64,000 bases of DNA, taken from the NCBI GenBank assembly GCA_012932295.1, contig JAAONU010000002.1, positions 38,871,521 to 38,935,520 on the forward strand. Reading direction: 5' to 3'. Position numbers and translations under genes: made by a program. The stretch comes from Cyclina sinensis. Taxonomy: Eukaryota > Mollusca > Bivalvia > Venerida > Veneridae. Positions 43,890-55,681 of this stretch are shown in pieces. The notes beneath the pieces are model-generated. The model made no database searches. It saw only the letters and a program-made list of their open reading frames with translations, and had not been told where the DNA came from. Position 1 is the first letter of the stretch. Every line of letters begins with the position of its first letter.

Positions 43890-44813
43890 ATGTGTGACAA
43901 TAACAAAACCCTAAAAAAAGACGATGTAGCTTTGTAAAATTTGGATTTAGACTCATGTACAGCTGGTATTCACCTAAAGCTTTAGATGAGTTACCGAACC
44001 ACTATACTATCTCCACTACCGTCTTACGGGTTGGGGACAATGCCGGGCAGTAGTACATATTCTTCCTCATTAAGTAGAAGGAGTGGTTCGGCCACAAGGA
44101 AATTTGGCGGCACTGTAGGTGGAGCATCTTCCTCTTTCTACACTAGTGGGAGCTCAAGCCGTCAAAACTACCGACCTTTACCAGCAGGACCAGGTCCTTT
44201 AGATCACAGTGGAAAGAAATTGGGCTCTTATCCATCCAGCCATCTAAGTGATATAAGAAAAAACAGTACAAGCAGTGTACGTAGTGGCCCTTTGCGAGCA
44301 GATCATTCATATCACAGTAGTACAAAAAACGACTATACGCCGTCAATAGGCACTCTTGAAAGAAAATACTCTTCTTCAGGTAATGCAGCATTGATTAATA
44401 ATACAACGAAAGATTATGGAAGTAATAGAGGTTTGCGCTCAAGAAGTGTTTCTAGTACTGACAGAATTTTAACAGATAATTTATCGAAAGTTAGATTAAG
44501 CAGTATAGATAGCGTTAAAGCTTCCTCGAGAATAAATGATTCAGATGATGGTCTATATGGCACAAGGGAATCCCGCAAAGATCGGCATGAACAAAATATA
44601 AATGACACAAATTCAAGAGTTGCATCACGAGTAAGTCGGATCTCGAATGGCTCTATTACAAACGATGATATTTTCACACCAAGGAATAGGGACATTACTG
44701 GACGGGCTACCAGTATTCAAAAAGAAAATGAAAACAAAAGAAATGAAAGTATAAATGATATCGGAGCAACAAAGACCCTCTCAAGACAGAGTTCCAGTAG
44801 CTCGATCTCAACC
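43890..44813 (+). CDS. USP2: USP2 first coding exon with 5' UTR part
   Basis: A good acceptor, TTTTTATAG, ends at 43889, so this is probably not the first transcript exon. ATG at 43986 is directly preceded by an in-frame TAG, which fixes the start. The 276 codons encode a Ser/Arg/Gly-rich, low-hydrophobicity N-terminal arm with no domain recognised, as in other USP2 proteins, where this part is variable and regulatory. The donor is AACC|GTAAGT. The open frame runs a little past the donor. Confidence 0.88.
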
Positions 44814-47800
44814 GTAAGTTTGTTTTTATCTTCATGGTCTAATTGTTGATAGGTTTGAGAAGTCAATAGGTATTTTTAGAATTGAAACCCATTAAAGATA
44901 AATCAAAATTAAAAAAGGTTATTATCTTAATAGTTCAGGTTCCATGCTCAGTATTTATCATCTGTATATGATCATTATGATAATAACAGTTACTGATCAA
45001 ATGATTTATATTGTTACAGGGAACTACAAAGTACAACTATGGTGGAAAAGTGGGCTTAAGAAATATTGGCAATACAGTAAGTTGCTCTGAAAAAAAGATT
45101 GAACAGCAAAATTGTTTGATGCCTCTAGTTTTGTAAATGTGACCATTAAAAGACTGTGTGGTTGTATTGTTATTGATGAGGATTAGCCATGTCGTTACGG
45201 TTGAGTGCTGGACTTGTAAACTGGAGGTTGCATGTTTTAATTGATGAAAGTCAGGAAACAGTACAAGTCATATAAGTTCAAGAACTCTCTTTACAGTCAA
45301 ATACATTTCAATAAATGACAGAAATGTTGTAAAGAAGATACATTTAAGCTCATAATTAGAAAGAAGGAAGACAGGTATCTGTATTTATACATTGTAAATA
45401 CATTTGTTTGCCTATGAAAGGAGTTTTATAAACTGTTTTAAGTTTTATAAAATTATGCTATTACAAGAACGTTGCCCTGCATTGCACAGTGGTTAACAAG
45501 AAATTAATAATTGTTGAACCATATGGATGAAACAATAATGGTACATAATTATGTACTGTATACTGTGTATACTGTATTAGAAAGATTAGTCAGATGATAT
45601 AATTTTGTGTTCTGTATTTCTTTCAGTGCTTCATGAACTCTGTGTTACAATGTCTTAGCAATACAAAACCTCTTCTGGAGTATACACTCAAGGAAGACTA
45701 TGTCCTTGATAAAAATAAAACCACTAGTAAATTAAAAGGGGCCTTGATAATTGGTAAGTACCGGTACTGTACTCTTAAGACATAGGGATTTAGCTATATA
45801 GTTTTCCCATAAAATTGTAATTTAAGACTTATTTCAGTATTTTATTAGGGGAACTTTGTACTGAAAGTGATGTCTTGATGGCTAATTTGTCATTTGAACA
45901 TACCATAATGAAATAATTATTATTTACTAATACAGGTGAATGTAGCAAAATTAATTGTAATTTTTGTCTACAGATCTATCTATCTCCTAACACACCATTT
46001 CTGGTATATGGGTCTGCTGACTTAATAGTTTAGCCAAGAAATGCTTCAAAATCACAATTGTTTTGCTAATGCTGCTTTATATCTCAGAAAATGGAAAAAA
46101 ATAGAATCAGACAGTAAAATCAGATTAACTGCTGTGTTGTTATTTATGCATGTATTACAGTTTTATCAATTCAAGCATATGCACTGTGATAACACTATAG
46201 ATGAATCTGATTGATATACTTTATGTAAAGGGTTTTATTTTTGCTAGCAAATGGTTTGGCATGAAAACAACAGAGCAAAAGTGGCTAGAATGTTAATTAT
46301 CTTCAGTTTTGCCAATCATTGTGATATGCCTTGTTCTTAATTGATTTGTGTATGTTTGATGATGATTAAGCCCCAATGTGTACATAAGAAAACAATTATT
46401 AGATCTTTGTAACCAGTATGCACTAAATTAGCCTTTAGCAGAAATAATCCATAAAGACAATGTTGGTTTTTTTGCATTATATTTATTATATAATTTATCA
46501 TCTGCGCTAATGTAAGATCTCTATTTCAATAATTTTGAGTTTTTACTTTTTCCTGTAAAGTATGACAGTAAGAGTTTGGGGTTTTTCTTGCTTTTTTTCA
46601 GCTCAATAAGCATTTTTTTCTTTTTCATATTAGGACCAAGATAATGAAATTGTAGCACAATGAATGAGTTAGGTGGCAAATTTCATTCATTTAAAACAAA
46701 CAACAACAAAAATACAATTATATTTTATTATTTCAGCTTATGCAAATTTAATCACATCATTTTGGAAGGACAAGAGTAGTTCATTTGTGTCACCAAACTC
46801 ATTCAAGTCACAAATACAGAAATTTGCTCCGAGGTTCTCCGGATATCAGTGAGTTAAATTTTGTTTGTTTGATATTTGGCTGATACAGAATGAAATTCGG
46901 AAATTGAATTTATAAAAGTTTAATGAGAAATGTTCAAAACAAATTTCATTTCATAGAAGAAAAATGAATGATACTCAATACAGGTGTACAGCTTCAGGAA
47001 ACTTTTCATTATACATTAAGTAGACATGAGTTGGTAAGATGGTATCTGTACTTCAGGTAAAGTATAAATGTAGAAGTAATGTTTTGTCTCACAAATCGAT
47101 AAAGAAAAGATTTTTCTTTTTTTTCTGTGTCATAAACCACTATTATCTACCTGAATTTGTTGTTGTGAAAATAAGTAAGTGTTTGCAAATGCTCAAAACA
47201 TACATAATTCACTAGTGTTCAGACTAGATTCAAAAGACTTAGTATGCAATGATAGTTATAATTGTCAAATTATCTTCTTGAGAAAACTTAAAAATTCCTG
47301 ACTTGGGTTTTAAAGTCTGTTTGTAGCTGTGATCTTTATTTCACCGTTCAACTTAAGATCTTCAGGAAATAGTAATGGAGAGGTGGTAGAACAAGTTCCA
47401 ATTATTTTTTTCTACAGTCAGTATATATACATTAGAACTAGTAACTTAGAAACAATATAAACTAAAGTTGCCCCACAAACTATACGTAATTTTGCTTACT
47501 TTTAAATAGACAGCAAGATGCACAAGAGTTCTTACGTTACTTACTCGAAGGTTTGCATGAAGACGTGAACAAAGTGACTCAGAAACCGAAACATCTTCAA
47601 ATCAACGATGATAACTTCAGCAGGTTTGTAAACAGAAACTGATCTATATGTTATTGTTTGTTTTATAATTTGAGAAATGTCTGTAATTTGTTTCTCAAAC
47701 CTTGAAACTTTTTAAAATGCCTGTAATTGAAATTTTACCTAGAAACTTGCAACAAAAACTCACCTTGAAGCAAACTCCCACTTAACAGCCTATACTAGGC

Positions 47801-50800
47801 AGACATATATGCCCTTGGACATACCTATGTAGTTTTTTTCTAAATTGTTTATGTTTAAGATAACTTGAAAACTTCTAGGGCTTCTATGTCTATTTTGTTC
47901 AGTATTTTAATTTCTTTAGTGGTTATTGATTTTTACTTGTAATAACATTTTCAGGCTCCCTTCATTTCTTTTCTGAACACTCATTAACCTCCCATGGCTA
48001 TTGTGTGTAACAGTGCCATTAATCTTAGTGGAAAAGTACAGTGTTGTGACTTATGAGTGTATTTTGCCTCAGCAATTTTTACCGTAGGATTCATGATTAA
48101 ATGAAACTGCTGAAGTCTCCATTTTTTCAATGGAATAATGTTGATAAATTTAAATAACTTGTACTTAGAAAAAAAATCTTATTTGAAATTTTGTTCCTGT
48201 GATAATTTCAAGTTAATCATTTCACAAACAATATTTATACACTAGCAAATACAAAATACAACAAAATTTTGAACAAAAGAACAAGCTTGTTCTTTGCGAA
48301 TTATCCAGAAAAGTGCTTTTCCGCTTTCTACCTTAAAAAGTGAAGGAAAATCCTAATTCCAAAATACAGTAGTACTTGACTTACCTTGTCCTCAAGTGAA
48401 TAAATAATAGCAGCTATATTCATGCAATGTATTGTTGAACTAATGTAGATGCTACTTTATGTGACTGTTAAAGAAACTGGAAATTGTTTTAGATAGTACT
48501 GTGTCTAGAAATTTCAGTTCAGTCTTCAGGGTGCAAATTCCTTAAGGCTTAAACTTCTTATAAATGCAGTATTTTCATAAGTATACGTCTTGACTGTAAA
48601 ATGGTTTAAGTGATTAAATTATGCAGCACCTTGTATCACAAGTGGATAACTTGTGTCTGAATCAGTCTTAAGTACTTTAGGATAGATAGATTATAAGGTA
48701 GTTCAGGTTGGTAGCAGGGTGTAGATCACTATTCATGTTAGTCACTTTCCTTGAGCCAGTTGTAGAGAGTTAAGCTTTATTTTAGAACGGCCCCTTTACA
48801 TCTTGTACTTTAGAAGTATTGCAGATTCTGACTATTTGGAGGGAATATACAAGGATGGCCCTTGTTGGACCTAATATTAACTCTGGTTCAGGTGGGTTAT
48901 CAGTGATAGAGGACCCCTTGGCTAGAGATTATGTTTTATCACTTAAAAAGGGAAGGCAGATAATCACCATAAGTTGCTGTTATGTTGGGGTTTCAAATGA
49001 CCAAGATACATTTACATGACACTAAAGATAAATGCTGAAACACATTCAGATATCGTATATATTAGGAGTAACAAAGACTTCTTTCCTTTCTAAGAGATAA
49101 ATAAATGAAAGCATACATTTCAGTTCAGTTGTCTATTTACTTTATTTCTGTTTTCAATTTACTGTTTTCAGGTTTACTCAGTGGATGAAAAAAAAATTTC
49201 TCCTTGAAAATATATATATATAATATATAAATGATTGGTAATGTTATATTTTCAAAGAATACACATTGATATTTTTTAAATATTCACGGTCACTTTGACT
49301 GCTTATATAACTTAAACAGTTACTTTTTCTCCTTCTAAATTATTATTTTTTTCTCCCTCTAAATTATTAGACTTTTGATACTTATTCATTTTACCCATTA
49401 ATTTTTATAAACATACTTAGTGTAATGGTCCTTAGACTACTTTGGTAATTGGATTCTCATCTCAAAGGTCAAGGTCATTTTGTTTACCTGCTTTTTTTTA
49501 CTTCAACACTTTATCTTCCAAATTCTGCATTTATACCACAGCTGAAAATACTGTGAAATAATAGCAAGGGATGAAGGCAACCCATACATTGAATTTTATG
49601 TAACTACTTCTTGTCTCATTCATGAACCATGTAACATAGCAACATTTTCGAAGTGTATATTTTCCAGTAAAAAAGCGTTTTCATGTATTGTAAAGATGAG
49701 TGAGTATCTCGTGGGGGACATCAAATATTGATGATATCAGATGAAACATAATTGATTTAGGATACTGTGCATGTCCTTATTGTAAAACTGGGGGCAATCT
49801 AATATCATAAGTGCCCTATAATAATTCTCCTATTTCATTTTTCCTGAGAGCTGAACAATTTCATGCTGAGGGTTAGAGATTGCTGTTGATTTAATTTGGA
49901 AGATACATTTAATTTAGCTTGAGAAAACGAAATATTTCTGCATCTCCATTTTCATTGTTTTGCATGCATGAGGATACTTAATGCTTTCATATGTTGTTTG
50001 TCAAACCTCTTAATGGAATAACTCCAGTTGGGTTACATATTTCTGCCAATATTAGAAATCACAGACAATTTTATATAATACATGTTAGTTTGACTGGGAA
50101 TTTGAAAGCCATTACATGTAGGTTTTCATTGTGATTAAGCAATATGGTTATATTTTGTTGTTGTTCATGATGTTGTTGTTCTGCATGATGATGATGGTAA
50201 TGAATGTGATGATGATGATGGTAATGAATGTGATGATGATGATGGTAATGAATGTGGTGATGATGATGATGGTAATGAATGTGATGATGATGATGATGGT
50301 AATGAATGTGATTCTGATTCTGGTATGAATGTGATGATATGATGGTAATGAATGTGTGATGATGATGGTAATGACTGTGATGATGATGGTATGATGTGAT
50401 GATGATGGTCCTGCCTGTGCTGATGCTGGTGCTGGCCTGATGTGGTGCTGCTGCTGCTGGTCCTGCCTGTGCTGCTGCTGCTCTGGTCCTGCCTGTGCTG
50501 CTGCTGCACTGGTCCTGCCTGTGCTGCTGCTGCTTGTCCTGCCTGTGCTGCGCTGGTCGCCTGTGCTGCTGCTGCTGGTCCTGCCTGTGCTGCTGCTGCT
50601 GGTCCTGCTGTGCTGCTGCTGCTGGTCCTGCCTGTGCTGCTGCTGCTGGTCCTGCCTGTGCTGCTGGTCTGCCTGTGCTGCTGGTCCTGCCTGTGCTGCC
50701 TGGTCCTTGCCTGTGCTGCTGCTGGTCCTGCCTGTGCTGCTGCTGACGCTGCTGCTGCCTGCCTGTGCTGCTGCTGCTGGTCCTGCCTGTGCTGCTGCTG

Positions 50801-53800
50801 CTGGTCCTGCCTGTGCTGCTGCTGCTGGGTCCTTCTGCCCTCCCCCCCCCCCCCCCTTTCGCCCCTGTCGTGTCCCGCGCTCCTTTCTCTCCTGGCCCTT
50901 TGGTTTTCATTTTGTCTTAGTGTCTTTGTTTTTGACATTAAACACAGTACCAGTTCAGATCATGTAGTGACCTTTGAACTTTAATGTAAAGATGTATTGA
51001 AAAAATACTGCCAGACTGTTTTGGCACTTGATACAGAATGAGTATTGAAAAGGAAGCTGTTTCTTGCATTGAATGAAAAATGTGTCTGTTTGTTTTTACA
51101 GTAAATTTTAACTGATTGCAAGAAATCAACTGCACAAACACCAAGAGGTAACAGAAACCTATCAAATTTTACAGTGAAAAAATCATTTTAATGGGATCCT
51201 GTGAAACTTAATATGTATAGCTAGGGTAGACATTGGAAGCTTTGTATAATCATGTTTATATGTGTTTTTCCAGTGACTCAGAAAAGGCTGCTGAATATTG
51301 GAATAATTACTTGCGTTACGACCACAGTAAGATAGTTGGTAAGTCATAAGAGTAATCATTTCAAAATCTGTTGGTGGTTTAAAGTGTATCATAAACTATC
51401 AGCATTTATGGTACCGCTTGGTTGAATTATCACTGGAACAGAAGTAAACTCAACCCACTTTAGTACTTTGAATGACCAATATAATGTACAGTTCGTTGAA
51501 AGAATAGAATTAAACTCAGTTCTAAGCTAAACCAGTGTGTACATGTCATTGAAATTTTACTGTTGTTCTTGTTCTGTTGTTTTACTATGTTCTTTACTTA
51601 TAATACAGAACAACAATTCTTTTACAGAGATATTTGTGGGTCAGCTCAAAAGTGAACTTAAGTTTGATGAGTGTGGACATAGGTCAGTGACCTTTGACCC
51701 TTTTTGGGATCTCTCGCTGCCAGTACCAAAGGTAGGTACTGTTTAATCCTTACCCTGCTGGAGGCAATTGATTCTGCCTTTGCAACCAATGCAGACCAAG
51801 ATCAGTCTGTACATCTGATCCTCCACTAACAGTACATTTCTACGTTTGAAATTTTGAATTAGTAGAAAATTTATTTCCCCTGAATTTGTAGTATCCGAGC
51901 TCCTAGGGGGAGCTCGTCGTTTGCACGGGATTTCAGTATTTCCCAGGTATATGTATTATAGAAATCATTCAGCGTTGAGAGAGCAAACCGTTTACACGTT
52001 TTCTTTATTTTGATAAGATTGTATGTATTTCCAATTTATCAGTAAATGTGCGTTACAGTACCTTTAATGCAATACGAGATATTATTGCCATTGCTGTATA
52101 TGATAGTTTTTGGTATTACTATGTTATTGTTGAGTTAATACTTGTTTTGCATTCTCTCAAGCGCTGTGAACAAATTAAACGAATTAATTTGAAGTTTTGT
52201 TTGTTGGATTTACGAGGAGACGTAAGGTTACAAGGGAACTAATAGTCTTTAGGATGAGACTTTAAACAAAGGTCTCATGTATCATTGCTATACACTGAGC
52301 ATGGAACAGAACAGGGGGTGTCTCTGGAAGGGGATGCTTTCTGTTTTTTGCACTAGTTCCCTAACAAACCTAAAATAACTAACCTCTGCAGTTGGCATCA
52401 GTTATGTATTGCAACTGGTACCAACAATTAATTATTAAATACATATGCAGTAATATATACAATTGTTGCATGAGGATAAAAATGATTGAAAGAAAATAGA
52501 TGAAGCTATGATAAATGCATGTGTTGCATTAAGGAAATGATTTATTTTAAACAATGATTTTTGTTCTAGCAGCACACATATTCTCAATACAATTCAGTTC
52601 TTTCTTTGTATTGTATTTGTATTCTACTCATCAACAATGTTAGCTGTTTAGTACAAATAACATTAAAACACATTTCCAACATATGCGGCTATGCCAGTTT
52701 CTAGTCATTTGGATTCAGAACTTTATTCTATAATCTTTCTTTGCTAGTTTCTAAGGAAAATACTGTCTAAATCTCTAGTTCAAAATTTTTTGCAAATTCT
52801 TAACTTAGCATCATCTGTCATTGCAGTTTTTAGAAGATTTAATCTAAGATTTAGTTCATCACTATTGTATCTTCTTACTTCTGTACATGTAATTGATGTA
52901 AACATAGTGACATAGTATTGCATCTTCTTTCTTCCTATGTAGTTATTATACTAGTTTTGCACTGAAGCCTCGTGATTCTTGAATTTCAGATGCGGTCAGA
53001 GTGTGACATCACAGACTGTCTCAGCCTGTTTATGAAAGAGGAGAAACTTGAAGGAGATGAGAGCCCGGTGAGTATACTTGCTAAATGGTTTGACTTCTGT
53101 CTGAAGGTTTGCTGTCTCATTTCTAAGTCTTAATGTTTGTTGTATGTTTTTATGCCCCTGAAGGACGGCATACAGTTTTGAACTGTCAGTCTGTTTGTCC
53201 GTCATTTTGTTAAAAAGCTTTAACAATACCCATAACTTCCTTATTAGTAAATGGATTTACTTTATTCTTGGAAACAAAACCCCTTTGATCAAGAGCTTCC
53301 CACTGACTTATATTTATTTGACTTTGACCCTGAATGACCTTGACCTCAAAGGTCCCATTGTAAAAAATACTTACTATTGCCCATAGCTTCCTTATTAGTA
53401 AACTGATTTACTTCATACTTGAATACAACACCCCTTTGGACAAAACTTCCCACTGACATAACTATATTTATATGACCTTGATCTCTTAATGACCTTTACC
53501 TTTTCATTAATGACAGTTCTTGGTATAGGCCTTGGTGCAATCTCTCACACACTTAATAGATGTTATTTGAAGTGCTTGATGTATGGTGCCATTTCTATGG
53601 CCTTGTGGTTATGGCATCTGCTTATGGAGAGAGAGAGGGAGGTCCTAGGTTCAAGTTCCATTTGGGGCTTATTTTGACAGACCAGTTGAGGAGCCACCAG
53701 CTAGTTGATAACATGTCTATCTGGCACTATGGGTAAAAGGAATCAGGGTGTAAATGTGTACAACAGAGGCATCTCATAAGCCTGGAAGGGTGGCCTTTTC

Positions 53801-55681
53801 ACTAAGGGTGACACTATAATATTAACCAAACACTTTACTTTTATGGTATGTTTTCCAGGTCAGCAAAAATTCAGGATTTTTTTTATTTGTTGTTGTCAAA
53901 TAATAAAAACTGTAATATGTATCTTTTTTTTTAAATTATTAAAAGTTTTTTTTGTTTTATATTTTTTTCAGACATGTGCCAAATGTAAGAAAAGAAGATC
54001 TTGTACAAAGCGATTTTCGATACAGAAATTCCCTCCAATATTAGTGCTTCGTATCCTTTCTAAGAATAATGAACTGCTTATTTCTTTACATGAAGTTCTG
54101 AATATTTTTGCATTTGAAATATCTTGTTCTAATGTCCCAAACACCTTAGACAAAATTCAGCGTTTGTTTATTTTTGTTTGTTAGGTTCCACTATAGTGAA
54201 GCTAAAGTAACTGTATGGTTTGATATAAGGATTTTGGGATTGTAACAAGAAGACTGTGTACACACTGTCAGAAATTTATCATCTTTTGGTTGTCGGTTTT
54301 GCTTATGAACTTGTAATTGTGGCTCAGTTAAACACAATATCTTGATTTGCTCAATGATGCTTTATATTTTGTATAACTTAGAAACAAGAAGGCAGATTTA
54401 CATTTTCTTTGATTACAAAAAGTTTCTTAAAGACTTCAAGCTAATAATAAATTGTTTTTTATTGGTATGATGAGGAATCAGGTTATCTTTGAAGCCTTAA
54501 CATGGTGATAGATTTAAAACGGTTCAGTCAGGAAAGGTATAGCCGCAAGATTACAACTCTTGTGAATTTCCCAATCAAATCTCTTGACATGACTGAGTTC
54601 GCAGCCGAAAAAGGTAAACTTCTTCTTAAATACCTATTCATATCTATGTGAGCAACATAAGACACATTTGTTTAAAAGTTCTTTAATAATTATTTAATAC
54701 CATAGTTAATACTATTTCTTTTAAAAGTTTCTAAGGAAGAACTGTTGAACCTAGAAATCTTAATATGAAATGTTCTATTTGAAGGTAAGGACTTGTTTAA
54801 AGAAAAGAGGTACTTCATTTTTATGCAGTGAGATGATTGCTTGATTGATTCATACATTTGTTAACTGGGTGATTTACCACTTAATTGATTCATTGATGAT
54901 TACATTTCTTAGCAAATTATAGAACTGTTCCTTTATTCGCATCTTAGGTAGAAAAGTATAAAATAGATATGAACAGTTGGTAATAAAACTAGCATAAAAT
55001 ACCATGAATAATTGTTGTAAGGAAATACCAGCATGGATATAAATGTAGTTTGGCTTTGTATCTTTACAGGCCAGCAGGTAATGTATAATCTGTATGCTGT
55101 CAGTGAGCACTCTGGGACAACCTATGGGGGTCATTATACTGCAAAGTGTAAACACCCGTACACTGGAGAATGGAACAGCTTCAATGATACACAGTATGTA
55201 GTAGTAGTAACTATATTTTTAGGTTTTTTTTGAGAAACAATTTTAAGCCTTTTATTTTCTGGTTCTGAACATTGCCATGTGTTGTCTTTGGGAGTATTAT
55301 CTCACAACCTCGCAGCATTTATGCCTAGGCTGAAATAAGAAATAGAATTATGCCCTTGTTTTACTGGTAAAATGAAATTTTCGCATGACTGTCATTGTGA
55401 TTACATGTTCTCTTGTATTAATGTCTTAGTCAATTGAGCACATTATAGTTTTCAGTAAAATAAGCAGCTTATGAAAATTGCACTGCAGAAGTGTTGCAGA
55501 TATTATTGCAGTGGGAAACACTTCAACATTTTGAAGAAAGATACAGTTAAAAGTCCATCTGAAATATTTACTTACTTGCTTTTTTATTTCCAGTGTAAGT
55601 CCATGTGGAGCTAACCAGGCTGTCTCTTCAGAAGCATACGTTTTGTTCTTCGAATTAGCAGTGAGCCCATCACGGTTGTAA
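43986..55681 (+). CDS. USP2: USP2-like ubiquitin-specific protease (multi-exon)
   Basis: This is a cysteine deubiquitinase that removes ubiquitin from protein substrates. Coding exons (plus strand): 43986-44813, 45020-45076, 45627-45753, 46737-46848, 47510-47623, 51274-51338, 51628-51731, 52990-53067, 53972-54050, 54512-54613, 55070-55193, 55594-55681. They sum to 1878 bases: 625 residues plus stop, all phases consistent. About 276 Ser-rich residues of disordered N-terminus precede the catalytic domain. The Cys box '[20 protein letters not shown]', '[16 protein letters not shown]', '[10 protein letters not shown]', '[10 protein letters not shown]', 'HLKRF', and the His box '[16 protein letters not shown]' with 'SFND' all appear in order. 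Length and motifs fit USP2 (human USP2a is 605 residues) better than USP8 or USP21. In the usual CxxC...CxxC zinc ribbon the first Cys reads Phe. Confidence 0.93.
45020..45076 (+). CDS. USP2: USP2 exon 2
   Basis: 19 codons between TTACAG|GGAAC and AATACA|GTAAGT: '[19 protein letters not shown]', the start of the Cys box. Confidence 0.95.
45627..45753 (+). CDS. USP2: USP2 exon 3 (catalytic Cys)
   Basis: Acceptor CTTTCAG|TGC; donor AATTG|GTAAGT. It begins with the nucleophile in '[20 protein letters not shown]'. Confidence 0.96.
46737..46848 (+). CDS. USP2: USP2 exon 4
   Basis: Acceptor ATTTCAG|CTTATG; donor TATCA|GTGAGT. It encodes '[12 protein letters not shown]', '[19 protein letters not shown]' and 'SGYQ' across the junction. 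Confidence 0.95.
47510..47623 (+). CDS. USP2: USP2 exon 5 (QQDAQEF box)
   Basis: Acceptor TAAATAG|ACAGC; donor AGCAG|GTTTGT. It encodes '[20 protein letters not shown]' and 'VTQKPKHLQ'. The following intron is about 3.65 kb and holds the simple-repeat block at 50.2-50.86 kb. Confidence 0.94.
50180..50870. repeat. Trinucleotide-rich minisatellite in USP2 intron 5
   Basis: The left part (about 50185-50400) is GAT-rich with a period of about 21-24 bp ('tggtaatgaatgtgatgatg'). The right part (about 50400-50830) is CTG-rich with variable 21-27 bp units ('ctgctgctggtcctgcctgt'). It ends in a run of about 18 C broken by a few T (50838-50860). The shift between the two is gradual (GATGATGGT to GCTGCTGGT), suggesting one array that changed by single-base substitution and spread. 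All six frames are partly open as a by-product. Confidence 0.9.
51274..51338 (+). CDS. USP2: USP2 exon 6
   Basis: Acceptor TTTCCAG|TGACTC; donor AGTTG|GTAAGT. It encodes '[20 protein letters not shown]', matching the 'MWRKYLEREDSRI' region. Confidence 0.92.
51628..51731 (+). CDS. USP2: USP2 exon 7 (zinc-ribbon first knuckle altered)
   Basis: Acceptor TTTACAG|AGATA; donor CAAAG|GTAGGT. It encodes '[20 protein letters not shown]' then '[15 protein letters not shown]'. Human USP2 has CTDCG where this has FDECG, so the first zinc-ligand Cys is replaced by Phe. Confidence 0.94.
52990..53067 (+). CDS. USP2: USP2 exon 8
   Basis: Acceptor ATTTCAG|ATGCG; donor AGCCCG|GTGAGT. 26 codons: '[14 protein letters not shown]', '[12 protein letters not shown]', matching 'MDCMRLFTKEDVLDGDE'. 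Confidence 0.93.
53140..53520 (+). repeat. Dispersed modular repeat in USP2 intron 8
   Basis: Two modules of about 160-165 bp. 'cccataacttccttattagt' (53230) recurs near 53379 as 'cccatagcttccttattagt'. Each is followed by 'acccctttgg...cttcccactgac' and 'tgaccttgacctcaaaggtc'-like phrases. It starts at 'ttatgcccctgaaggacggc'. Non-coding. Confidence 0.7.
53572..53830 (+). mobile_element. tRNA-derived SINE in USP2 intron 8
   Basis: A Pol III-like head: an A-box-like 'ttgtggttatggcatctgct' and, about 50 bases on, a B-box-like 'ggttcaagttcc' (53649-53660). A non-tRNA body of about 170 bp follows, including 'ggtaaaaggaatcagggtgt'. The A box is degenerate. It is probably inactive. Confidence 0.6.
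53972..54050 (+). CDS. USP2: USP2 exon 9
   Basis: Acceptor TTTTTCAG|ACATG; donor GTGCTTC|GTATCC (His codon split). It encodes '[20 protein letters not shown]' then 'PPILVL'. The second CxxC pair of the zinc ribbon is intact. Confidence 0.93.
54512..54613 (+). CDS. USP2: USP2 exon 10
   Basis: Acceptor GGTGATAG|ATTT (weak pyrimidine tract, but the phase restores '[10 protein letters not shown]'); donor AAAAAG|GTAAAC. It ends '[16 protein letters not shown]'. Confidence 0.9.
55070..55193 (+). CDS. USP2: USP2 exon 11 (catalytic His)
   Basis: Acceptor TTTACAG|GCCAG; donor ATACACA|GTATGT. It encodes '[20 protein letters not shown]' and 'GEWNSFNDT'. The His of GGHYTA and the polar residue of SFND complete the triad. 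Confidence 0.95.
55594..55681 (+). CDS. USP2: USP2 exon 12 (stop)
   Basis: Acceptor ATTTCCAG|TGTAAG. It encodes '[20 protein letters not shown]' and 'LAVSPSRL', then TAA at 55679-55681. The AYVLFYEL-type ending is the normal end of USP catalytic domains. Confidence 0.95.

Noticed and set aside
44143..44695. Minus-strand frames of 82-93 codons inside the first USP2 coding exon
   Set aside because: Antisense shadows of the Ser-rich USP2 N-terminal coding exon.
50071..50984. Several 180-280 codon frames rich in His, Gln, Ala, Cys or Leu
   Set aside because: By-products of the GAT/CTG simple repeats in USP2 intron 5. No splice or domain support.
53843..54184. 113-codon frame containing USP2 exon 9
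   Set aside because: Only 53972-54050 is coding; the rest is read-through of introns, shown by splice phase and family alignment.
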